A DNA stretch of 13,733 bases, taken from Actinomycetes bacterium. GTDB lineage: Bacteria > Actinomycetota > Acidimicrobiia > Acidimicrobiales > Bog-793. The stretch is from positions 1 to 13,733 of the forward strand of contig JAKAOD010000022.1 of assembly GCA_021823365.1 (NCBI GenBank), written 5' to 3'. Below, in pieces: positions 1-7,980 of this stretch. Every line of letters starts with the position of its first letter. Within the stretch, counting starts at the first letter, position 1. The notes below the pieces were generated by a model that saw only the letters and a list, made by a program, of their open reading frames with translations, did not search any database and was not told the DNA's origin. The position numbers and the translations under genes are program-made.

Positions 1-59
1 CACGCGACCCCGCGCTCGAGGCCGTGCCCGTCGGGGCCGGCACGACGTCGGAGGAATGA
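1..59 (+). CDS. rpsB: 3' end of upstream gene, probably rpsB (30S ribosomal protein S2), partial
   Basis: Reading from base 3, an open frame encodes RDPALEAVPVGAGTTSEE and stops at TGA 57-59. Only these 18 residues are visible and they carry no diagnostic motif. The assignment to ribosomal protein S2 rests on the near-universal rpsB-tsf gene order and on the fact that actinobacterial S2 proteins often end in a low-complexity, acidic, variable tail. The stop codon lies 2 nt before the preferred tsf start, so the two genes are almost certainly co-transcribed. The identity is inference; the existence of a coding tail is better supported. Confidence 0.6.
   Translation, partial: RDPALEAVPVGAGTTSEE
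50..55 (+). promoter_or_regulatory. Ribosome binding site of tsf that decides the start codon
   Basis: GGAGGA occupies 50-55. It directly abuts the ATG at 56, leaving no spacer, but lies 6 nt before an in-frame GTG at 62. This makes GTG 62 the more plausible tsf start. The site lies inside the last codons of the upstream gene. Confidence 0.6.
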
Positions 60-61
60 CC

Positions 62-862
62 GTGGCCGAGATCACCGCCAAGGATGTCCAGGCGCTCCGT
101 CAGGCGACGGGCGCGGGGATCCTCGACGCGCGTAGGGCCCTGCAGGAGGCTGGCGGCGACCCGGAGAAGGCGCGGCGCTGGCTTCGAGAGCAGGGCCTCG
201 CCGGGGCGGCCAAGCGCGGCGACCGCGAGCGCGCCGAGGGCGCCGTCTCGGTGGTCGTGCCGGGCGAGGGGCGGTCCGGGGCCGTCGTCTCGCTCGAGTG
301 CGAGACGGACTTCGTCGCGAAGTCGGCCGACTTCGTCCGCCTCGTCGACGTCCTCGCAGAGGCGATCGCCTTGCGAGGCGAGGGCGCGATCGCCGAGCAC
401 GCCGACGAGATCGACGAGCTGAAGGTCGTCCTCAAGGAGAACATCGCCGTGGGCCGCCACGTGCGGTTCGAGGCCGCCGCCGGCGGCGCGCTCGGCAGCT
501 ACCTGCACGTGCAGAACGGCCGGGGTGTGAACGGGGTGCTCGTCGAGGTGGCGGGTGGCTCGCCGGAGCTCGCACACGACGTCGCAGTGCACATCGCCTT
601 CGCCCGGCCTGAGTACGTCCGGCGCGACGAGGTTCCCGAGGAGGCAATCGCTGCCGAGCGCGAGACGATCACGGCGATCGCCCGCAACGAGGGCAAGCCC
701 GAGGCGCAGCTACAGAAGATCGTCGAGGGTCGGCTCAACGGCTGGTTCAAAGAGCGCGTGCTGCTCGACCAGCCGTACGCGCGGGACGAGAAGTTGACGA
801 TCGCGCAGCTCGTCGGCCAGGCGCGCATCACGAGGTTCGCCCAGGTCGTCGTGGGCGCGTGA
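62..862 (+). CDS. tsf: Translation elongation factor Ts (EF-Ts)
   Basis: EF-Ts is the cytoplasmic nucleotide exchange factor that releases GDP from EF-Tu so that EF-Tu can be reloaded with GTP. The N-terminal UBA-like domain is clear over about residues 3-45 (TAKDVQALRQATGAGILDAR, then RALQEAGGDPEKARRWLREQG). The signature ETDFVAK follows near residue 82; in E. coli the Asp-Phe of this motif inserts into EF-Tu and disrupts Mg2+ binding. The remainder fits the core dimerisation region. From GTG 62 the protein has 266 residues, normal for actinobacteria. An ATG at 56 is in frame and would add two residues, but it has no space for the Shine-Dalgarno sequence at 50-55. The gene follows a probable rpsB tail and its stop overlaps the pyrH start (GTGA). 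Confidence 0.96.
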   Translation: MAEITAKDVQALRQATGAGILDARRALQEAGGDPEKARRWLREQGLAGAAKRGDRERAEGAVSVVVPGEGRSGAVVSLECETDFVAKSADFVRLVDVLAEAIALRGEGAIAEHADEIDELKVVLKENIAVGRHVRFEAAAGGALGSYLHVQNGRGVNGVLVEVAGGSPELAHDVAVHIAFARPEYVRRDEVPEEAIAAERETITAIARNEGKPEAQLQKIVEGRLNGWFKERVLLDQPYARDEKLTIAQLVGQARITRFAQVVVGA

Positions 863-1638
863 CGGCCGCGATGGCTGAGCACGCCGGGCCGGGGCACCCG
901 TCCGACGCCACGGGCGCGCGCCGAGGTTGGTCACGGGCGGTGCTCAAGCTCTCCGGCGAGGCGCTCGCCAGCGAGCTGTCGGACGAGATCATCGACGCGC
1001 GCACCGTGCGGCGCATCGCCGCCGAGATCGCAGAGTCCTGCGACGAGCTCGATGTCCAGCTCGCCGTGATGGTCGGGGGCGGGAACATCTGGCGCGGCAC
1101 GACGGGCGCCGCCGAGGGCATGGACCGGGCGACGTCGGACACGATGGGCCAGCTCGGCACCGTGATCAACGCCCTCGCCCTCCAGGACGCGATCGAGCGC
1201 GAGGGTCAGCCGACCCGGGTGCTCTCGGCGGTCGCGATGGCCGAGGTCTGCGAGCCCTACATCCGCCGGCGCGCGATCCGCCACCTCGAGAAGGGACGGG
1301 TGGTGATCTTCGCCGCCGGAATGGGTAACCCGTACTTCACGACGGACACCCCCGCGGCCCTTCGCGCCGCGGAGATCGAGGCGCAGGTGCTCCTGAAAGG
1401 GACGCACTCGGGCGTCGACGGCGTCTATTCGGCCGACCCGCGCGCCGAACCCGGGGCGACCCGCTTCGACGAGATCAGCTTCGCCGAGGTGATGAGCCGG
1501 GACCTGCGGGTCATGGACATGACGGCGATCACCTTCTGCAGGGACAACTCGATCCCGATCCTCGTGTTCGACCTCATGAAGGAAGGGACGATCCGCGGGG
1601 CGCTCTCCGGCGAGCCGATAGGTACGCTGATCAGATGA
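859..1638 (+). CDS. pyrH: Uridylate (UMP) kinase
   Basis: PyrH phosphorylates UMP to UDP with ATP in pyrimidine nucleotide synthesis. It is a cytoplasmic, typically hexameric enzyme of the amino-acid-kinase fold. Recognised motifs, numbered from GTG 859, are KLSGEAL (30-36, phosphate-binding loop), GGGNIWRG (73-80), TMGQLGTVINALALQD (95-110), GMGNPYFTTDT (154-164) and VDGVYSADP (186-194). The length of 259 residues matches actinobacterial homologues, which carry a slightly longer N-terminus than E. coli. The GTG at 859 overlaps the tsf stop (GTGA). An in-frame ATG at 871 would shorten the protein by four residues; neither start has a strong Shine-Dalgarno sequence, so the choice rests on the overlap. 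The stop overlaps the frr start. Confidence 0.96.
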   Translation: MTAAMAEHAGPGHPSDATGARRGWSRAVLKLSGEALASELSDEIIDARTVRRIAAEIAESCDELDVQLAVMVGGGNIWRGTTGAAEGMDRATSDTMGQLGTVINALALQDAIEREGQPTRVLSAVAMAEVCEPYIRRRAIRHLEKGRVVIFAAGMGNPYFTTDTPAALRAAEIEAQVLLKGTHSGVDGVYSADPRAEPGATRFDEISFAEVMSRDLRVMDMTAITFCRDNSIPILVFDLMKEGTIRGALSGEPIGTLIR

Positions 1639-2216
1639 CCTCCGAAGCAGAGGATTCGATCATCGAGGTCGCGCTGCACGACGCGCGCGAGAAGATGCAT
1701 CGGGCGGTCGAGCACGCGAAGACCGAGTTCGCCGGGATCCGGACGGGCCGGGCGGCGCCTGCGCTCGTCGAGAAGCTGCGGGTCGCCTACTTCGGATCGG
1801 AGGTCCCGCTCCAGCAGCTCGCCGGCTTCCACGTGCCCGAGGCGCGAGTCCTCGTGATCCACCCCTACGACAAGGGGGCGCTGCGCTCGATCGAGAAGGC
1901 GATCCAGGCGTCGGACCTCGGCGTCAACCCTTCGAACGACGGCCAGGTGATCCGGCTCGTGTTTCCCCACCTGAGCGAGGAGCGCCGCAAGGACCTCGTG
2001 AAGGTCGTCCGCCAGCGGGCCGAGGAGGCGCGCGTCGCCGTCCGCGCCGCCCGGCGGGGGGCGCGGCACGACCTCGAGACGCTCGAGCGCGACGGCGACA
2101 TCTCCTCCGACGACCTCGACCGGGCGGAGAAGGACCTCGAGAAGCTGACCCACGAGCTCGTGACCGAGGTCGATCGGCTCCTCGCCCACAAGGAGCAGGA
2201 GCTCCTCGAAGTGTGA
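1635..2216 (+). CDS. frr: Ribosome recycling factor
   Basis: RRF works with EF-G to split post-termination 70S complexes. The 193-residue product is close to the usual 185. Domain I ends are visible as EFAGIRTGRAAPALVEKL near the N-terminus and as AEEARVAVRAARRGAR with LEKLTHELVTEVDRLLAHKE at the C-terminus. The helical C-terminal half ends in KEQELLEV, as in typical family members. Between them, domain II contains PEARVLVIHPYDKGALRSIE and the NPSNDGQVIRLVFP strand. The ATG start overlaps the pyrH stop as ATGA, so coupled translation is expected. The pyrH-frr adjacency is widespread in bacteria. Confidence 0.96.
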   Translation: MTSEAEDSIIEVALHDAREKMHRAVEHAKTEFAGIRTGRAAPALVEKLRVAYFGSEVPLQQLAGFHVPEARVLVIHPYDKGALRSIEKAIQASDLGVNPSNDGQVIRLVFPHLSEERRKDLVKVVRQRAEEARVAVRAARRGARHDLETLERDGDISSDDLDRAEKDLEKLTHELVTEVDRLLAHKEQELLEV

Positions 2217-2268
2217 GGCGACCGGGCGCGCAGGCTGGGCCGCGCGATCCGGCGGGCGAGAGGCGAAC

Positions 2269-2274
2269 GGGAGG
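2269..2274 (+). promoter_or_regulatory. Ribosome binding site supporting the distant GTG start of cdsA
   Basis: GGGAGG sits 5 nt before the GTG at 2280. It matters because it supports translation of the long N-terminal extension of CdsA rather than a start close to the first membrane segment. Confidence 0.55.
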
Positions 2275-2279
2275 CGGGA

Positions 2280-3875
2280 GTGGACGAGCGAGACGAGCGG
2301 GCCGGCGGGCCGCCCGATGTCGCCCCGCCGGGTGGCGATCCACCGCCGCGGGGGCGCGACGGTGTTCGCATCGCTGCTGTCGAGGCGGCGGTGGCGGCCG
2401 GGCTCGTGCCCTCGACGCTGCACTTTCATGAGACGCGGCGATCGGCGTCGCGCGCCGCAGAAGAGGCGAGCGCCGAGGGGGAGGCTCCCGAAGGCGCCGA
2501 CGCCGGGGCTGCGGCCGCCCAGCTCGGCATCCAGTTGCCGGACTGGACGGACCCGCCGACGGGTCAGGTGCCGCGCATCGTCCTCGGACTGACCGACGGC
2601 GACCCGCTGGCCCCGGTCGACGTGTCGGTCCCCGGCCCGGCGTGGCGAGAGGACCGGGCGGACTGGGAGCAGGAGGTTGACCTCTCCTTCCTCGTGGACG
2701 ACGAGGTGGGGGCGGAGGTCGCCGACGACGCGGAGGAGCGGGCCTGGATGGCGCTGCTCGACGCCTCGGCCGCCACGCCGCCCGTGCCAGAGGAGCTCGA
2801 TGGCGACGCGCGAGCCGACTCCGAAGGCGATGTCTGGCGTCCTGGCCGTCGCCGGTCCAGGTCGGGAAGGCACTCGGTGGGCGCCCACCGGCGGCGGGGC
2901 GCCGATGCCGCCGACGGGGAGCGGGAGGATCTGCCCCGGGAGGAGCTGCCCCGGGAGGAGGTCCGCGCCCGGTCTGCCGGCCCGGACGCTCCGGGTCGAG
3001 CCGCGCCAGGGCGCGCGGGACAGGCGGCACGGGCGCCCGACGGAGGGCGGCGAAGCGCCGCCGTCGCCACGGCGACCGGTCTCGCCTTTGGCGCGCTTGC
3101 CGTTCTGTGCTTCCTCGGCGGGCCGGACTGGACCCTCGGCCTGGTCGCTGCCGTGGTGACCCTGGCGGCTGGCGAGGTGTTCGGGGTGCTCCGGAGGTCG
3201 GGGCTGCGGCCGGCGACGCTCGTGGGCCTTCTCGCCGTGCCGTGCCTCGTCGTCCTCGCCTTCCTCCGCGGCTCGGCGGGCCAGTTGGGAGTGCTCGCGG
3301 GCGCGGTCGTCGTCAGCTTCGCCTGGCATCTCGTCGCGTCGGGGCCACGAGCCGACGGCCGGCGAAGGGTCGTCGCCGACCTCGGGGCGACGCTCGCCGT
3401 CATCTGCTGGGTGGGGCTGCTCGGCTCGTTCGCCGGCCGGCTCCTCTCACAAAGCGCCTTTCCGCACCGCCACGGCATCGCCTATCTCCTCGCCGCGGTC
3501 GCCGTGACGGTGGCTGCGGACGTGGGGGCGTACGCGACCGGCGCAAAGCTGGGCCGCCATGCCTTGGCGCCGCGGGTGAGCCCGAACAAGAGCGTCGAAG
3601 GCCTCGTCGGCGGCTCGGTGCTCGCGATGCTCGTCGCGGGGCTGGTGCTGCCGCACATCCACCCGATCTCGACCGCCCAGGCGCTCTGGCTCGGGGTGAT
3701 CGTCGTCGTCCTCGCCCCGATCGGCGACCTGGCCGAGTCGCTCGTCAAGCGCGACCTCGGCGTGAAGGACATGGGTTCGATCCTGCCGGCCCACGGGGGA
3801 GTGCTCGACCGCGTCGACGCGATGCTCTTCGTCCTTCCCGCCGCTTTCCTCCTGTTCAGCGCGTTGCGCCCGTGA
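2280..3875 (+). CDS. cdsA: Phosphatidate cytidylyltransferase (CDP-diacylglycerol synthase) with long N-terminal extension
   Basis: CdsA makes CDP-diacylglycerol from phosphatidate and CTP in the cytoplasmic membrane, the branch point to all anionic phospholipids. The catalytic part covers about residues 260-531 of 531. It has multiple hydrophobic segments, the DVGAYATGAKLGRH and SPNKSVEGLVGG motifs (414-445), and the family signature SLVKRDLGVKD (487-497) plus PAHGGVLDRVD (503-513). Family members are usually about 260-300 residues, so residues 1-259 are an extra part. That part is charged and probably mostly disordered, with one non-random block (LPDWTDPPTGQVPRIVLG, 86-103) and a Trp-containing acidic segment (122-160). 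A Shine-Dalgarno sequence supports GTG 2280, and I see no frame change between extension and enzyme. The gap from frr is 63 nt. The stop overlaps dxr as GTGA. Confidence 0.93.
   Translation: MDERDERAGGPPDVAPPGGDPPPRGRDGVRIAAVEAAVAAGLVPSTLHFHETRRSASRAAEEASAEGEAPEGADAGAAAAQLGIQLPDWTDPPTGQVPRIVLGLTDGDPLAPVDVSVPGPAWREDRADWEQEVDLSFLVDDEVGAEVADDAEERAWMALLDASAATPPVPEELDGDARADSEGDVWRPGRRRSRSGRHSVGAHRRRGADAADGEREDLPREELPREEVRARSAGPDAPGRAAPGRAGQAARAPDGGRRSAAVATATGLAFGALAVLCFLGGPDWTLGLVAAVVTLAAGEVFGVLRRSGLRPATLVGLLAVPCLVVLAFLRGSAGQLGVLAGAVVVSFAWHLVASGPRADGRRRVVADLGATLAVICWVGLLGSFAGRLLSQSAFPHRHGIAYLLAAVAVTVAADVGAYATGAKLGRHALAPRVSPNKSVEGLVGGSVLAMLVAGLVLPHIHPISTAQALWLGVIVVVLAPIGDLAESLVKRDLGVKDMGSILPAHGGVLDRVDAMLFVLPAAFLLFSALRP
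2923..2960 (+). repeat. 15-bp tandem repeat, about 2.5 copies, inside cdsA
   Basis: Units GGGAGGATCTGCCCC (2923-2937) and GGGAGGAGCTGCCCC (2938-2952) differ by one base, and a partial third copy runs 2953-2960. In the protein this yields the repeated acidic/basic stretch EDLPREELPREE in the disordered N-terminal extension of CdsA. The unit keeps the frame, as expected for slippage in a tolerant linker. Confidence 0.7.
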
Positions 3876-5074
3876 GCGGCCCGACGCGTGTCGCCGTGCT
3901 CGGGTCGACGGGCTCGATCGGCACCCAGGCGATTGACGTCGCGCGGGCCGCTCCCGACCGGCTGCGCGTGATCGCGCTCGGCGCGATGCGATCAGTGCGC
4001 CTGCTCGCCGAGCAGGCGAGAGAGCTGCGTCCGGAGGTGGTCGCGATCGGGGACGAGCGTCTCGCGGGAGAGCTCGAGAAGCTCGTCCCGGACGGGACCG
4101 AGGTGCTGGCCGGCCCGGGCGCGCTCGAGGCGGTCGCCAGCGCCGGCGCCGACGTCGTCCTCAACGCCGTGGTCGGCTTCGCAGGACTGCCCGTCACCGT
4201 GGCGGCGCTCACGGCCGGCCGACGCCTCGCCCTCGCCAACAAGGAGTCGCTCGTCGCCGGGGCTCCCGTCGTCCAGGTGGCGCGGGCGACCCCCGGGGCG
4301 GAGATCGTCCCCGTCGACTCCGAGCACTGCGCGATCCACCAATGCCTCGGCGCGCACGCGCGGGCAGAAGGCGGCGACGGCAGGCCGGCGCCGCCGCCCG
4401 AGGTTCGCCGGCTCGTCGTGACGGCGAGCGGCGGGCCGTTCCGCGGGCGCTCGCGCGGCGAGCTCGGATCCGTCACCGTCGAGGAGGCGCTTGCCCACCC
4501 GACGTGGAAGATGGGCCCGAAGATCACCATCGACTCCTCGACGCTCATGAACAAGGGGCTCGAGGTCATCGAGGCCCACGAGCTCTTCGGCGTCGAGCTC
4601 GATCGGATCGAGGTCGTCGTCCACCCGCAGTCGGTCGTCCACTCGATGGTCGAGTGGCACGACGGCGCGACGGTCGCACAGCTCTCCATGCCGGACATGC
4701 GACTTCCGATCGGCTACGCGCTTCTCTGGCCCGAGCGGCTCGATACGCCCTTTGGCACCATCGACTGGTCACAGCTCTCGAAGCTCGAGTTCTCCGAGCC
4801 GGATCTGGAGACGTTCACCTGCCTCCACCTCGCCTATGCCGCCGGGCGCGCCGGGGGGTGCGCGCCGGCGTGGCTGAACGCGGCCAACGAGGTCGCGGTA
4901 GCGGCCTTCCTCGAAGGGCGCATCGGCTGGCTCGCCATCGCCGAGGTCGTCGCGGAGGCGCTCGACGACATCGAGGAGAAGAAGCTGCTCGAGGTCGAGG
5001 ACGTGCTCGCCGCCGACGCCGCCGCACGCCGCTCGGCAGACAAGGCCCTCGCGCGGAGGCGACGCGCGTCATGA
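3872..5074 (+). CDS. dxr: 1-deoxy-D-xylulose 5-phosphate reductoisomerase
   Basis: Dxr (IspC) converts DXP to 2-C-methyl-D-erythritol 4-phosphate with NADPH and a divalent metal, the first committed step of the MEP isoprenoid pathway. The product has 400 residues. The NADPH-binding motif GSTGSIG is at 11-17. The metal ligands Asp149 and Glu151 lie in PVDSEHCAIHQ, and Glu231 lies in MNKGLEVIEAHELFG, matching E. coli Asp150, Glu152 and Glu231. Substrate phosphate contacts Asn227 and Lys228 are in the same motif. HPTWKMGPKITIDSSTLM and HPQSVVHSMVEW are also present. The frame is open far upstream, but the conserved N-terminus fixes the start at GTG 3872, which overlaps the cdsA stop (GTGA). No Shine-Dalgarno sequence is visible, so translation probably depends on coupling. 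The stop overlaps the next gene as ATGA. Confidence 0.96.
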   Translation: MSGPTRVAVLGSTGSIGTQAIDVARAAPDRLRVIALGAMRSVRLLAEQARELRPEVVAIGDERLAGELEKLVPDGTEVLAGPGALEAVASAGADVVLNAVVGFAGLPVTVAALTAGRRLALANKESLVAGAPVVQVARATPGAEIVPVDSEHCAIHQCLGAHARAEGGDGRPAPPPEVRRLVVTASGGPFRGRSRGELGSVTVEEALAHPTWKMGPKITIDSSTLMNKGLEVIEAHELFGVELDRIEVVVHPQSVVHSMVEWHDGATVAQLSMPDMRLPIGYALLWPERLDTPFGTIDWSQLSKLEFSEPDLETFTCLHLAYAAGRAGGCAPAWLNAANEVAVAAFLEGRIGWLAIAEVVAEALDDIEEKKLLEVEDVLAADAAARRSADKALARRRRAS

Positions 5075-6492
5075 GCGATCGCAGCAGGCGGGCTGTCGTG
5101 GCGATGACCGGCGGCCAGCGGCGGGTGCCGGGCGCGGCGGGAGACCCGCGGCCGGCGGGAGAAGCGGGGGCGGAGGCGCCACGCGGCACGTCGCGCTGGG
5201 CGCTCGCCCGCCTCGGCCTTGCCCTTGCCGCGGCCGTCGTCCTCGCCGTCCTGCTCCACGGCCTCCCCGTCCTCGTCGTGGTGCTCGCTCTCGTCGTCAT
5301 GGTCATGGTCCACGAGCTCGGTCACTTCGTGACGGCGAAGCTCTCGGGGATGAAGGTCACCGAATACTTCCTCGGCTTCGGCCCGCGGCTGTGGTCCGTC
5401 CGCCGCGGCGAGACGGACTACGGCGTCAAGGCCCTCCCCGCCGGCGGCTACGTGCGCATCGTCGGCATGACCACGCTTGAGGAGGTCGAGGCTGCCGACG
5501 AGCCCCGGAGCTACCGGCAGGCGAGCTTCCCGAGGCGGCTCCTCGTGTCGAGCGCGGGCTCGGCGATGCACTTCGCCATGGGCTTCCTCCTCCTGTGGGG
5601 GATGTTCGCGATCTCGGGCGTTCCTGTTGCCGCGACTCCAGAGGTCACCGGCCTTACGTCCTTCGTGAGCGGGCCCAGCCCCGCCCAGCGCGCCGGATTG
5701 CGCGCCGGCGACGAGCTGCTCGCGATCGACGGGCACCACTTCACGGCCGGCGAGCAGTTCGTCTCCTTCGTCGAGTCTCACCCGGGCAAGGAGCTGACCC
5801 TGCTCGTCGACCGGAGCGGCAAGCAGATCACCTTGCAGGTGCGCCCCGCAGACAAGCGGCGGGTCGAGGTGCTCGTCGGCGGCCGTCCCGTCCCGCTCGA
5901 GCGCCCGAGCGGCAAGCCCACCGGCGTGATCGGCGTGCAGCTCCAGTTCGTTGCACGCAACGAGGTGGCCAACCCGCTCGTCGCCGTCGGGAGGGCGGGG
6001 CGGATGCTCGGGACCGTCACGGCGCAGACGGCGACGGGCATCGGCGAGGTGTTCTCGCTGCACGGGCTCACGACCTTCGCCCACCAGGTCGCGACGGCCG
6101 GGTCGTCGCAGGCGGGCTCGGCGCCGGCCGTGTCCGGCGGCTCGAACACGAGCTCAAGAGGCTCGTCGTCCCCCCAGCTGCTGTCGATCCTCGGAGCGAT
6201 CCAGATCGGGGCCCAGGCAGCCAGGGAGAACGTTGCCGAGCTCCTCTACATCCTCACCGTGATCAACATCTTCGTCGGCATGGTCAACCTCTTCCCGATG
6301 CTCCCGCTCGACGGCGGGCACGTCGCGATCGCCGTCTACGAGCGGTTGCGGTCCCGTGCCGGGAGTCGCTACCACGCCGACGTCACCAAGCTGATGCCCG
6401 TCGCCTACGTCTTCCTGCTGTTCATGGTCGTGATCGGCATCGGCGCCCTCTACGCCAACATCGTCCATCCGGCCTCCCTGCCGGGCGGTTGA
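5071..6492 (+). CDS. rip1: Site-2 (M50) membrane metalloprotease, Rip1/RseP-like
   Basis: This is an intramembrane zinc protease of the RseP/Rip1 type, which cleaves transmembrane substrates such as anti-sigma factors. The zinc motif HELGH is at 81-85 in the second hydrophobic segment, and the third ligand lies in the C-terminal NLFPMLPLDGGH (406-417, Asp414). One PDZ domain is visible at about 190-260 (SPAQRAGLRAGDELLAIDG). There are hydrophobic segments at roughly 44-63, 64-80, 157-183, 389-405 and 442-463. The length is 473 residues. Unusual parts are a polar N-terminal tail of about 40 residues and a Gly/Ser-rich linker (342-368) between the PDZ part and the C-terminal membrane segments. 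The ATG at 5071 overlaps the dxr stop and has GGAGG at 5055-5059. The position between dxr and ispG matches M. tuberculosis rip1. The substrate cannot be read from this window. Confidence 0.92.
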   Translation: MSDRSRRAVVAMTGGQRRVPGAAGDPRPAGEAGAEAPRGTSRWALARLGLALAAAVVLAVLLHGLPVLVVVLALVVMVMVHELGHFVTAKLSGMKVTEYFLGFGPRLWSVRRGETDYGVKALPAGGYVRIVGMTTLEEVEAADEPRSYRQASFPRRLLVSSAGSAMHFAMGFLLLWGMFAISGVPVAATPEVTGLTSFVSGPSPAQRAGLRAGDELLAIDGHHFTAGEQFVSFVESHPGKELTLLVDRSGKQITLQVRPADKRRVEVLVGGRPVPLERPSGKPTGVIGVQLQFVARNEVANPLVAVGRAGRMLGTVTAQTATGIGEVFSLHGLTTFAHQVATAGSSQAGSAPAVSGGSNTSSRGSSSPQLLSILGAIQIGAQAARENVAELLYILTVINIFVGMVNLFPMLPLDGGHVAIAVYERLRSRAGSRYHADVTKLMPVAYVFLLFMVVIGIGALYANIVHPASLPGG

Positions 6493-6519
6493 GCGGCGAA
6501 GTGCTGGCGAGCCCGCCTG

Positions 6520-6574
6520 CGGTCGCCCGGCGCTCGGCGGCGCCGTAGGCTCGTCCCGAGGCCCCGGGCGACCG
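6520..6574 (+). other. 11-bp inverted repeat between the M50 protease gene and ispG
   Basis: CGGTCGCCCGG (6520-6530) and CCGGGCGACCG (6564-6574) are perfect reverse complements separated by 33 nt. The structure would form a stable GC-rich stem in RNA but has no following T-tract. It could be a factor-dependent or partial terminator, an mRNA-stabilising stem, or a dyad for a regulator. The window alone cannot decide. Confidence 0.45.
6546..6551 (+). promoter_or_regulatory. Possible -10 element before ispG
   Basis: TAGGCT fits the actinobacterial -10 pattern TAnnnT and sits about 48 nt before the ispG start, in the loop of the inverted repeat. No convincing -35 hexamer is present at 16-18 nt upstream. 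This is only a candidate for an internal promoter that would let ispG be expressed apart from the upstream genes. Confidence 0.25.
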
Positions 6575-6583
6575 GCCGGGCCC

Positions 6584-6590
6584 GGAGGTG
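6584..6590 (+). promoter_or_regulatory. Ribosome binding site of ispG that decides the start codon
   Basis: GGAGGTG is a 7-nt match to the anti-Shine-Dalgarno sequence and ends 9 nt before ATG 6600. The alternative GTG at 6588 lies within this site, so it is unlikely to be the start. Confidence 0.6.
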
Positions 6591-6599
6591 GCGAAGAGC

Positions 6600-7883
<1,284 letters not shown>

Positions 7884-7940
7884 GCACCGACCGAGGAGCC
7901 CGAGCAGGGACGCTCTCAGGGGGTGCCCAGCACGTGCAGG

Positions 7941-7946
7941 TAGAAT
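7941..7946 (+). promoter_or_regulatory. Possible -10 element of the DUF929-VKOR unit
   Basis: TAGAAT is an unusually AT-rich hexamer for this sequence and fits the -10 consensus. It lies in the 97-nt gap between ispG and the DUF929 gene, about 34 nt before the start codon, giving a predicted leader of roughly 28 nt. No clear -35 hexamer is seen at 16-18 nt spacing. It suggests the redox pair is a transcription unit separate from the MEP genes. Confidence 0.4.
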
Positions 7947-7980
7947 GGCCCGGTTCACCGAGCCCGGGAGCCGTTGACCG

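Noticed and set aside
2217..2279. Possible hairpin in the frr-cdsA gap (GCGCG/CGCGC arms)
   Set aside because: Arms are only about 5 bp of pure G/C, expected by chance at this composition, with no T-tract.
1425..3329. A 634-codon open frame on the minus strand opposite pyrH, frr and cdsA
   Set aside because: It runs antisense to three firmly identified genes, has Arg/Pro/Asp-rich composition typical of GC-rich antisense frames, and shows no domain.
3107..3871. Open frame upstream of dxr in the same frame, as a possible N-terminal extension of Dxr
   Set aside because: It overlaps the membrane domain of CdsA in another frame, and the Dxr NADPH-binding motif begins 10 residues after GTG 3872 as in other family members.
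4342..5070. Open frame upstream of the M50 protease, as an extension of that protein
   Set aside because: It is an out-of-frame shadow of dxr; ATG 5071 with an ATGA overlap and a nearby GGAGG is the natural start.
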